This document shows, piece after piece, positions 1 through 8,044 of a stretch of 44,636 nucleotides of DNA (position 1 is the stretch's first letter; every line of letters starts with the position of its first letter). A program made the position numbers and the translations under genes. The stretch is from Patescibacteria group bacterium (GTDB taxonomy: Bacteria; Patescibacteriota; Microgenomatia; UBA1400; PJMF01), in the NCBI GenBank assembly GCA_018816385.1, contig JAHIVK010000054.1:1-44636 (forward strand), written 5' to 3'. The notes below the pieces were generated by a model. That model did no database searches. It was not told the origin of the DNA and saw only the letters and a program-made list of their open reading frames with translations.

Positions 1-137
1 TAATTATGGATAGATTTTATAGCATTTTCGTTGATTCTGATGACGATAGTAGCCTCAGCTACTTGAGGAAGAAGAAGCAAAGAAAATGCATAAAAGATGC
101 CATAAGTAGCCATTGCCCTTATTTCGCGACAAGTCTA
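1..137. repeat. Partial copy (a) of ~166-bp palindromic MITE-like element, cut by window start
   Basis: Near-identical to 38055-38219 (taattatggatagattttatagcattttcg...cttatttcgcgacaagtcta). Confidence 0.85.
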
Positions 138-161
138 TTATATCCTAAACAATTAACCTAT

Positions 162-1586
162 CTAAGGGACTTGCAGTAATGTTAAAGAATTGGTCAATCC
201 TGGCTTTTTCCAGAGCGTACCGTATGCCAGTAAAATCTGATCGCCAGATTTAGCAATCCCCAACTGGGCAAACTGATCCAGGAGCTTTTGAGAACTTTCC
301 AGTTTGTCCGAGTCCGGCAGATTGATAATCATGCCTGTCACATCATACAACAAACTCATTTTGCGATAAGTTTGAGGGTTGCTGGTCAGAGCAATAATGG
401 GGACCTTAGGTCTGAATCGAGCCATCATTTTGGCTGTTTGACCGGTTTCGGTTAAACAAACAATTTTGTCAATTTTGGTCTGACCATTGTTGATAATTGA
501 ATCTTCAACCAAATCAGCTGAGGCTTGAGTCATAAATGAGGTTGTACCGGAAAAGACTGGATGTACTTGTTGACATGGTGCATGTTGTTCGTTAAATTCG
601 GCGATAGTGGCTTGAGTAGCTACGGCCTCAACTGGATACTTGCCAATAGTAGTTTCTTCACTCAACATGACCGCATCAGTCCCGTCGTAGATAGCATTGG
701 TCACATCAGATACCTCGGCTCTGGTTGGTCGAGGATGATCGACCATGGACATGAGCATTTGGGTGGCAGTAATTACGGGTTTAGCGTGTTGGCGACACTG
801 ATAAATAATGGTTTTTTGCCAGTAAGTTAATTTCTGAAATGAAATTTCGACTGCCAAATCCCCCCTGGCCACCATGACCGCATCAGAAGCAATGATAATT
901 TCTTCCAGATGATCAATAGCTGATTGATTTTCGATTTTAGCCACGATGTCTTGAGTTAAATTTCTCTTTTTGAGTTCTGCCCGAAGGATTTCAATATCCT
1001 CCGCAGTTCTGACAAAAGATAAACCAATGTAATCCACCAGTTCGTTGGTGATGATGTCCAGATATTTTTTGTCTTGATCAATCAGGGCGGGTAAGTTAAT
1101 AGTTACTCCTGGTGTATTAAGAGTTTTGCGATGTTTGACTTCAAAATTGCTTAAAGCTCTAGCGTTGAGGCAGTTACCTTCTTTGGATTTGATGATAAAC
1201 TCTCCCAAGCCATCATCAATTAATATTGAACCATCAACACTTAGTGCATCAATCACGGCTTGAGGAATTTGAGGTTGTTTGGGTTGGGGCTCATTTTGTT
1301 CAGAACAAAATTTAATGATTTCATCTTTGACCACTGGGAAAGATTTACCTTCTGCTAAATTAATCCGAATTTCTGGACCTTGCAAATCAAGTAGAATGGC
1401 AATCGGTTGATTCATTTCCTTGGCTACTTGATGAACTCGCTTAATTCTTTCCAAGTGCCAAGTTGGTTCAGAATGTTTAGTATTAAATCTGGCTACGTTC
1501 ATACCGTTTTCGATCAGCAGTCTGATAATTTCAATCGATTCGGTGGCAGGGCCGATGGTGGCCACAATCTTAGTTGCTTTAGTCAT
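162..1586 (-). CDS. pyk: Pyruvate kinase
   Basis: TKIVATIGPA, GPEIR, VAKIEN, MVARGDLAVEI, KPVITATQMLMSM...PRPTRAEVSDVTNAIYDGTDAVMLSEET. Confidence 0.95.
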   Translation of the reverse strand: MTKATKIVATIGPATESIEIIRLLIENGMNVARFNTKHSEPTWHLERIKRVHQVAKEMNQPIAILLDLQGPEIRINLAEGKSFPVVKDEIIKFCSEQNEPQPKQPQIPQAVIDALSVDGSILIDDGLGEFIIKSKEGNCLNARALSNFEVKHRKTLNTPGVTINLPALIDQDKKYLDIITNELVDYIGLSFVRTAEDIEILRAELKKRNLTQDIVAKIENQSAIDHLEEIIIASDAVMVARGDLAVEISFQKLTYWQKTIIYQCRQHAKPVITATQMLMSMVDHPRPTRAEVSDVTNAIYDGTDAVMLSEETTIGKYPVEAVATQATIAEFNEQHAPCQQVHPVFSGTTSFMTQASADLVEDSIINNGQTKIDKIVCLTETGQTAKMMARFRPKVPIIALTSNPQTYRKMSLLYDVTGMIINLPDSDKLESSQKLLDQFAQLGIAKSGDQILLAYGTLWKKPGLTNSLTLLQVP

Positions 1587-1680
1587 GAGTCCTTTCCATG
1601 TCCCTCTTGAGTTGTGGTTTAGTTTGGGTTAGAGTGATTTGGTAATTAAGGTAATTGTAAACTAAAGAAGGAGAACTGTC

Positions 1681-2178
1681 ATGGGAGATAACACACCAAA
1701 ACTGCAAACTGGAGATGATATTGCCATAGCGGCGGTTAGTCAACAAACCAAAGAATTAACCGAAGCTGAAGAAGTGGCTCAATCTAATGAATTGGCAGAC
1801 ACTTTAACTTCTCTGCAAAGTCTGATTGAGCGAAATGCCAAAAGGATTAATCAAGTCAGACAAGATTTGAGGGAGAAAAGAGAAAGTTTAAAAAGTGTTT
1901 ATGATAACGACGGCCAGTTGAGTGGCGCTCAGGAAGAGTTAAAACAGTATGACCAGAAAGTTAGAGAGCGCCGAGTTCAAATCAGTAATGATCCTCAAGC
2001 TGTCACCCTTAGAAATGACATTGGTGAATTAAATGAGAGCAAAAAAGACTTGGAAATGGCTTTGAGTGACCACTTGGTTAACTATTACCAACTCACCAAC
2101 TCCACCAGCTTTGATACCAGCGATGGTGATCAATGGGAGTTTAAAATCACGGCCAAAGTCAAGACTCAGCGCAAGTAA
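1681..2178 (+). CDS. Hypothetical coiled-coil protein
   Basis: 165-aa ORF, charged heptad-like sequence; gaaggaga SD-like sequence upstream. Confidence 0.6.
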   Translation: MGDNTPKLQTGDDIAIAAVSQQTKELTEAEEVAQSNELADTLTSLQSLIERNAKRINQVRQDLREKRESLKSVYDNDGQLSGAQEELKQYDQKVRERRVQISNDPQAVTLRNDIGELNESKKDLEMALSDHLVNYYQLTNSTSFDTSDGDQWEFKITAKVKTQRK

Positions 2179-2186
2179 TCAAAAAC

Positions 2187-2447
2187 CTACTTGGAAATCC
2201 GATCGGCAATCTTTTGCAAGACTAGAGGTGAGATATTCTTCATTCTCTTGAGAGAACGAGATCTTCTTTTAAGTCTTTTGATCTGAATTTTCACAGTGGC
2301 TCTTTCTTTGGAAGGTTTACTGTAGTATTGACCATCTTTGGCATCTTGGACGATGTCGGTCATGGACACCGCCTTCTTGAATTTTTTAATGACGTCATGA
2401 GTTGAATCTTTGCCTTGGGCTCTAATGATAAGTGACATACGGCTCAC
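2187..2447 (-). CDS. rpsU: Small ribosomal subunit protein bS21
   Basis: DVIKKFKKAVS...YYSKPSKERATVKIQIKRLKRRSR resembles the S21 pattern. Confidence 0.7.
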   Translation of the reverse strand: MSRMSLIIRAQGKDSTHDVIKKFKKAVSMTDIVQDAKDGQYYSKPSKERATVKIQIKRLKRRSRSLKRMKNISPLVLQKIADRISK

Positions 2448-2500
2448 CTCCTTCCAAGTCTAGTTAGTCTACAGACTAATCTGAGCGACAATTATACCAT

Positions 2501-2983
2501 CTACTGGCTGGATTGACGGATCTGATGGGCTAGTTGGGCTAAATCTTTATCATCGGCACGAATTGAGTCGTTGGAGCTCAAGTATCCGGGATAAGTTTTA
2601 AAGAATTTTTTGTGGCTTTGGCTCTCGATATTTTTCCAAGCTTCCAGACCTCCCGTACCATGCATGGGAAAAAGTTTGCTGTGAAGATGATCAACGCCAA
2701 AGCCCTCAAAAAACATACCACACCTGGCTACATCTTCAAAGTAGTTGTCAAGAAGTCCTGCAACTTTTTTGGTGGCCACAATTAGTTCGCTCAACACTTG
2801 ATCAGATTGCTCAAAAGCATAGCTAGTATAGTGATCTTTGGGCATGACCACACTAAAACCTTGAGTGTTGGGAAAAATACTTAGGAATGCTAGGTGTTTT
2901 TCATCACTCCAAATGGTGTGTGATGGTACATCTCCTCTGACAATGGCACAAAACAAACAATCTTTTTTATTCAGCTTAAGCAT
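2501..2983 (-). CDS. HIT-family nucleotide hydrolase/transferase-like protein
   Basis: CLFCAIVRGDVPSHTIWSDEKHLAFLSIFPNTQGFSVVMPKDH ... VDHLHSKLFPMH; third His of the HxHxHxx motif is Lys. Confidence 0.75.
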   Translation of the reverse strand: MLKLNKKDCLFCAIVRGDVPSHTIWSDEKHLAFLSIFPNTQGFSVVMPKDHYTSYAFEQSDQVLSELIVATKKVAGLLDNYFEDVARCGMFFEGFGVDHLHSKLFPMHGTGGLEAWKNIESQSHKKFFKTYPGYLSSNDSIRADDKDLAQLAHQIRQSSQ

Positions 2984-3851
2984 AAATTTTTTTGATTAGG
3001 TCAATGATTTTATTTAAACCCAAAGGTGTGGCTTTTTGGCTTCTGTGTTTACGCGACCCGTTTAACAACATTTTGCCACTGGGATGATAATACCAAGTCC
3101 CCTCTGAATCAATTTCCAGTATTTTTGTATAGAGCGACTCGAGACTTAAAGCTTGATCTGGTCGAACTTTAATCCGAACATGCCCTTGTTCGGTATCTTT
3201 TCTGATGACTAGATCATAGCCCATTTTTTGAGCCAGCTTGAGAGTTTCATCATTTCTGGTGTCCAGCGCCAAACATTTGATTGATCCTAAATTAAAGGGC
3301 TGGCCTTTTTCCTTGATAATTTCTTCAGCCTTGATTTGTTGAGTTAAGACAGCATACACACTATCCAGACACTCAAAACCAAAATTGAGTTGTGAGTCAT
3401 CATTGTGGGGATCAAGATACTCCATGCCATGAATTAGCTCGTGAAGCATAAAAGTGTAACGGATGTGATTAGCCTCAGGCCAGGCAATTTCACCAAAATG
3501 ATCGACATCAGTCACATGTTGAACTAGGGCTTGGAGAGCTAAGTCAGTGACCAGTTCTGGGTGAAGTTTTGCTAGATGATCAAAAACTAGAGAACTTGCG
3601 GAAATGTGTTGTAGACCTCTGTCGGGTTGATGGTGATCGAACTCGCCCAGGCCGGTGTCAACATGCACCACTTGACTGGCATCAAAGCCCAAATGCAAGC
3701 GGTTAGTTTCTGATATATTGTCACCAGGATCAACAAAAGCCACTTGAGCCGAGGCATAATCTTGAGCATCAAAGCGCTTGAACAGCCAAACAGCAGTGAT
3801 GGCGTCTAAATCTGGGGCGTGGTGGGTGACAATTAGTTTTCTCTCAGGCAT
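2976..3851 (-). CDS. DHH/MYG1-like (UPF0160-like) putative metal-dependent phosphoesterase
   Basis: THHAPDLDAITAVWLFKRF, VDTGLGEFDHHQPDR. Confidence 0.6.
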   Translation of the reverse strand: MPERKLIVTHHAPDLDAITAVWLFKRFDAQDYASAQVAFVDPGDNISETNRLHLGFDASQVVHVDTGLGEFDHHQPDRGLQHISASSLVFDHLAKLHPELVTDLALQALVQHVTDVDHFGEIAWPEANHIRYTFMLHELIHGMEYLDPHNDDSQLNFGFECLDSVYAVLTQQIKAEEIIKEKGQPFNLGSIKCLALDTRNDETLKLAQKMGYDLVIRKDTEQGHVRIKVRPDQALSLESLYTKILEIDSEGTWYYHPSGKMLLNGSRKHRSQKATPLGLNKIIDLIKKIYA

Positions 3852-3880
3852 GAGTGGTCATAGTATACCATCAATAAAAA

Positions 3881-3919
3881 ACCAACCACACCATCCTTAT
3901 AAGGAGTGTTGTAGTTGGT
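3881..3919. terminator. Hairpin between MYG1-like gene and proS
   Basis: ACCAAC...GTTGGT outer arms around perfect TCCTTATAAGGA palindrome. Confidence 0.3.
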
Positions 3920-4047
3920 GTTCCCCACCGGGAAAGTAAGCTTAGTATACAATAAATTACACTCAGATATACTCGGAAAATGGTATGCCTCATCAGTCAA
4001 TAGTCATCAGACTTGAGGTAGGGAATAATAACTATAAGCCTAAATAT

Positions 4048-5739
4048 TTATTGTACTTTCTGCGGTAAAAGTTTGGTTAAAACTTCTTTTTTGGATAAGA
4101 CTTGAGATTTTTGGCTGGTTCTGGCTTTCCACTCAACTGCATCTTGGGTTTTTTGAGATACCACCAGTCTGACAGGAGCACCAATCAAATCAGCTACGGC
4201 AAATTTTTTACCAGCTGGTTCGTCTCGATCATCCCACAAAACTTCTGTACCTTGTTTGATGAGTTGATCATAAAGTTGCTCCGCTGACTCTTCTCCACCA
4301 GGCAGAGAAATGAGTTGAACGGCGAATGGAGCCACTGATTTGGGCCAAATAATGCCATGTTCGTCATGGTATTTTTCCACAATGGTGGCCAGAGTCCTTC
4401 CAATGCCAATGCCATAACAACCCATGTAATAGGGTTTGAGTTGGCCATCTTCGGCTTGGTAAGTCGCCCCCTTCATCTTTGATGAGTAGTGAGTGCCTAG
4501 TTGGAAAATGTTACCTACCTCGATACCTTTAACCTCTGTCAACTTTTTGCCTTGATGATTAGTATGACCCGCTTGGGCCAAAGCAATATCGGCCTCAACC
4601 TCGGTTTTAAAATCTCGGCCGTAGTTAACATTAAAAGTGTCAGTTGTTTCAGTTTTTTGACCACCATAGAAGTTGATAACTGTTTTGAGTGATAAATCTG
4701 CCACATACAGTGCTTGATGTCCCCAGGAGTGGACAAAGCCAGGTTTGGTGTCTAGAGTTTTAAGATCTTCTGGAGTGGCTTCATCAAGTAATTCAATAGC
4801 ATCAATAGCTTTTTCTAGTTTAGTTTTATTGACTGTCAAATCTCCTCTGATGGTGGCAATCACAATTTGGCCAGTATCTTGGCGTTTATAAACCACGTTC
4901 TTTAAGAATCGCCACTTGGGTTGTTTAAAGTGAGTCGCTAATTTTGCCATATTGGTCACATCTGTGGGTAAATCTCGAACTTCCATAGGTAGAGGTTTTT
5001 CATCTGGGTTAATTGGCTCGAGCTTAACTTCTGCCACGTCTTCATGGGCGCAGTAACTGTCATCTGCGGTTTCTAAATAGCGGCTCTCCCCCACATTGGA
5101 ATCGACTATAAACTCATGACAGTACTCTCCGCCAATATAGCCATTGTCTGCCAAAACCTGTTTAGTTTTTAAACCTAGTTTTTCAAAGATTTTAAAATAG
5201 GCATCGGCCATTTGCCCATAAGTTTTCTTGAAGGTTTGAGCATCTGTATCAAAACTGTAGGCATCCTTCATTAAAAATTCCCGAGCTCTAAGCAAACCAC
5301 CCCTAGCCCTGAGTTCATCTCTAAATTTTTGGGAGAATTGGTAAATATTAAAAGGCAGATCTTTATAAGACAATTGAAATTTGCGGACCACATCCACAAA
5401 CATTTCTTCGGCGGTGCCACCTAAGGCAAATTTAGCACCGCGCCGATCGGCCAGAGTCATTAAACCAAAGTTGCCAGCATTTTGACGATTAGTTTCTTGC
5501 CACAACTCAATTGGGTGAAGCACAGGCGAGATCATTTCTTGGGCGCCGACCGAATCCATTTCTCGGCGAATAATATCCACTATTTTATTTTGGACTCTCA
5601 TGCCCAGAGGTAACATGAAGTAACGACCGGCCACACTTTCTCTAATAAAACCGCCTTTAACCAACAGTTGATGACTGATAAGTGTGGCATCTTTGCTGGT
5701 ATCTTTGGTGGGTTTGCCAAAAAGCTGTGAATACTTCAT
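4048..5739 (-). CDS. proS: Prolyl-tRNA synthetase
   Basis: FALGGTAEEMFVDVVR, FRDELRARGGLLRAREFLMKDAYSF, YGIGIGRTLATIVEKYHDEHGIIWPKSVAPF. Confidence 0.95.
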   Translation of the reverse strand: MKYSQLFGKPTKDTSKDATLISHQLLVKGGFIRESVAGRYFMLPLGMRVQNKIVDIIRREMDSVGAQEMISPVLHPIELWQETNRQNAGNFGLMTLADRRGAKFALGGTAEEMFVDVVRKFQLSYKDLPFNIYQFSQKFRDELRARGGLLRAREFLMKDAYSFDTDAQTFKKTYGQMADAYFKIFEKLGLKTKQVLADNGYIGGEYCHEFIVDSNVGESRYLETADDSYCAHEDVAEVKLEPINPDEKPLPMEVRDLPTDVTNMAKLATHFKQPKWRFLKNVVYKRQDTGQIVIATIRGDLTVNKTKLEKAIDAIELLDEATPEDLKTLDTKPGFVHSWGHQALYVADLSLKTVINFYGGQKTETTDTFNVNYGRDFKTEVEADIALAQAGHTNHQGKKLTEVKGIEVGNIFQLGTHYSSKMKGATYQAEDGQLKPYYMGCYGIGIGRTLATIVEKYHDEHGIIWPKSVAPFAVQLISLPGGEESAEQLYDQLIKQGTEVLWDDRDEPAGKKFAVADLIGAPVRLVVSQKTQDAVEWKARTSQKSQVLSKKEVLTKLLPQKVQ

Positions 5740-5759
5740 GTTTTCTTAGACCAATTAAA

Positions 5760-5783
5760 TAGAATTCTTTCGCTACAAGGCTA
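5760..5783. repeat. Probable decayed mini-palindrome of the TAGACTT family
   Basis: tagaattctttcgctacaaggcta; resembles 35693-35716 and the MITE right end (cgctacaagtcta). Confidence 0.45.
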
Positions 5784-5784
5784 C

Positions 5785-6681
5785 CTACTTCCAAAACTCC
5801 ACTTCATCCGCAATCAACTTGGCGATGGAGATGGTTTCTACATTGTGGGGAAGAGTCTGATGATAAATAGTGTTGGTAATCACCACTTTTTCGATGGGTG
5901 CTGATTTGATTTTATCCAGCGCTCCTCCGGCAAATAGGCCGTGAGTGGCTAAAAAGTAGATTTGCTTGGCTCCTTCCGCGTGCAACAGTTTGGCAGTCTC
6001 CACCGCCGTACTGCCCCCCACAATAATATCGTCATATAATATCACCTGCTTGCCTTTGACATCACCCTGAAGACTAACCTCGGTCACTTTACCGGTTTGC
6101 AAATCTCGATGTTTATTAATATTTAGCAGTTCTACGTCAAGTTGTTTGGCAAACTGGCGGGAACGTTTGAGACCGCCAAAGTCCGGGCTCACCACTACTG
6201 TTTGTTTATGATTCAGATGATCTTTGACGTACTCCAGCATCAACTGTTCGGCCGAAATATGAGTGGTGGGCACCGAGAAAAAGGCCGGAATACTGGTATT
6301 GTGCAGATCAATTAAGACCACCCGCCGGACAAATGAGTTGGAAACTAAGTCGGCCACCACTTTGGCCGAGATGGGTTCGCCGGGCGAAAAAACTTTGTCT
6401 TGCAGGGAGTAACCCATCCAAGGGATAACGGCTTCAACCGACTTGGCCCCCATCCGTTCCAGGGCATCAGTCAGCAGGAGAAATTCAATAATTTGTTGAT
6501 CGGCCGGGCTCGAAAAAGACTGCAAAATCACCACGTCTTGGCCACGGACGTCATCCTTCACTTTGACTCGGCGCTCGCCATTGGCAAAAATGTTACTGGC
6601 AATTTTCACTAAAGAAACACCCAAGGCAGTGGCCACTTCAGTGGCCAGTTGGGGGTTGGATGAGCCGGCTATTAGTCGCAT
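5785..6681 (-). CDS. prs: Ribose-phosphate pyrophosphokinase
   Basis: FANGERRVKVKDDVRGQDVVILQSFS, VVSPDFGGLKRSRQFA, DDIIVGGST PRPP loop. Confidence 0.92.
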   Translation of the reverse strand: MRLIAGSSNPQLATEVATALGVSLVKIASNIFANGERRVKVKDDVRGQDVVILQSFSSPADQQIIEFLLLTDALERMGAKSVEAVIPWMGYSLQDKVFSPGEPISAKVVADLVSNSFVRRVVLIDLHNTSIPAFFSVPTTHISAEQLMLEYVKDHLNHKQTVVVSPDFGGLKRSRQFAKQLDVELLNINKHRDLQTGKVTEVSLQGDVKGKQVILYDDIIVGGSTAVETAKLLHAEGAKQIYFLATHGLFAGGALDKIKSAPIEKVVITNTIYHQTLPHNVETISIAKLIADEVEFWK

Positions 6682-6705
6682 AAAGCTCCAAGTCGATTTA
6701 CTTTA

Positions 6706-6763
6706 CGAGTTTCGCGCCTCCAGATCGGCTAAACCAAGTTTGGTTTGATTGCCGTAAAACTCG
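6706..6763. other. Nested inverted repeat upstream of prs
   Basis: CGAGTTT...AAACTCG enclosing AAACCAA-gt-TTGGTTT. Confidence 0.35.
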
Positions 6764-6774
6764 CGTTACTCATT

Positions 6775-6813
6775 GTAGTTTAACTGGTAACCAGGGTTTC
6801 GTCCAGAATGGAT
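6775..6813 (-). repeat. Shared 3'-flank motif copy 1
   Basis: GTAGTTTAACT-N9-GGTTTCGTCCAGAATGGAT, same spacing as 7994-8032. Confidence 0.7.
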
Positions 6814-6865
6814 CATGACTAACAACGATTGATTTAGCTGGCACTTAACTTATGTGCCAAGAATT

Positions 6866-7783
6866 TTATGCAGTTCTTTGAGCAATTATCAAATCCAGTT
6901 CTTCTTCTGTCATCTGGAGCTGATCAGCAAGCTTATGAGCCTGGGCTAGATTTATTGAATTGTCACGATACAGCTCATCTATTTGATTTCGTATCTCCTC
7001 AATTTTGGTTCGAGTATTGCCAAATTGTGTGAGATCAGTCATCTCTAGGTTCATAATTATAGATAAGTATTCTGAATAGGTAGCGTCTTGTAATACTTGC
7101 CTTTTTTCTTTGATAACTTGTTGTAGTTCAGTTAATTGGGCTTCACTTATTTTATCATTAATCTTTTTGAGATCCATGACAGAACTAGCTTGGTTTATAG
7201 CAGTTTGAAAAGACTCAAATTGTTCTTCTTGAAATTGTTCTATTGAAGCTATTATTTTTTCTCTCAATCTACCAGCGTGAGAGTGACCAAGTCCACCTTC
7301 CGATTCTGTGCGATCAACATTCTCTCTTAAACTCAGGAACTTATCCATGGAATCAGCGTCGTTAATCTCTTGGATAAATTCGTCTTCTTGCTTATCCCAA
7401 CCTCCTATTAAGTCTCTTTGATCGCGTATCATCCGGACAAAATCATCATAAACTCGCCCATAAACTTGTTCTGGCGGACTGGTTCTTTGTTCAAACTCCG
7501 AAATCTTTTTGTCTGCCTCAGACTCAAAGAACGGTTGAGATGCACGATCTAATTCTTTTTGAGTCTCGGCTTGATGAACAGCTCTGGCATAAGTTAGAAC
7601 ATTATCTAGGCGTACGCCTTTTGGAGGATAAATTGTATCTAGAACGCGATCATCGAACTTTTGGCCCTTTTTAAATGTTGACTTAAACAGAGCAACCAAA
7701 TCATCAGTTGTTTTTCCTTCCGCTAAACTTGGGCCTATCAAATCTCTGGATATTTTTGGGGTGTCACGTTGTTCTTGATTCAT
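6866..7783 (-). CDS. Hypothetical helical protein (305 aa)
   Basis: Long ORF, strongly helical/charged, no recognised domain. Confidence 0.7.
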   Translation of the reverse strand: MNQEQRDTPKISRDLIGPSLAEGKTTDDLVALFKSTFKKGQKFDDRVLDTIYPPKGVRLDNVLTYARAVHQAETQKELDRASQPFFESEADKKISEFEQRTSPPEQVYGRVYDDFVRMIRDQRDLIGGWDKQEDEFIQEINDADSMDKFLSLRENVDRTESEGGLGHSHAGRLREKIIASIEQFQEEQFESFQTAINQASSVMDLKKINDKISEAQLTELQQVIKEKRQVLQDATYSEYLSIIMNLEMTDLTQFGNTRTKIEEIRNQIDELYRDNSINLAQAHKLADQLQMTEEELDLIIAQRTA

Positions 7784-7857
7784 AAAATCATTGATCAGTT
7801 AAGTTTGTACTGATCACCTTTTTGGTTTTACAAACTACTGCGGTAATTATATCATAA

Positions 7858-7987
7858 TGCATCTTTTGACCATTTTCCCATTTTTATCTTCCTCAAGTAG
7901 CTCTGGCTACTATCGTCATCTAAAAATGGTGAAAATGTGTCAAAATCTATCATTAATTTCTTTATTTCTTATTTCACTACAAGTCTA
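7858..7987. repeat. Divergent copy (b) of MITE-like element, one terminus lost
   Basis: Shares gcatctttt, ctcaagtagctctggctactatcg, aaaatctatc and tttcttatttcactacaagtcta with 41967-42132. Confidence 0.7.
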
Positions 7988-7993
7988 TTGATA

Positions 7994-8032
7994 GTAGTTT
8001 AACTCGAAGCTGAGGTTTCGTCCAGAATGGAT
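7994..8032 (-). repeat. Shared 3'-flank motif copy 2
   Basis: GTAGTTTAACT-N9-GGTTTCGTCCAGAATGGAT. Confidence 0.7.
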
Positions 8033-8044
8033 TGAGACAATTTG

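Noticed and set aside
2501-2983. HIT protein with Lys replacing the third His treated as a dead enzyme
   Set aside because: The catalytic central His appears retained and such variants may be normal in this subfamily; not enough evidence.
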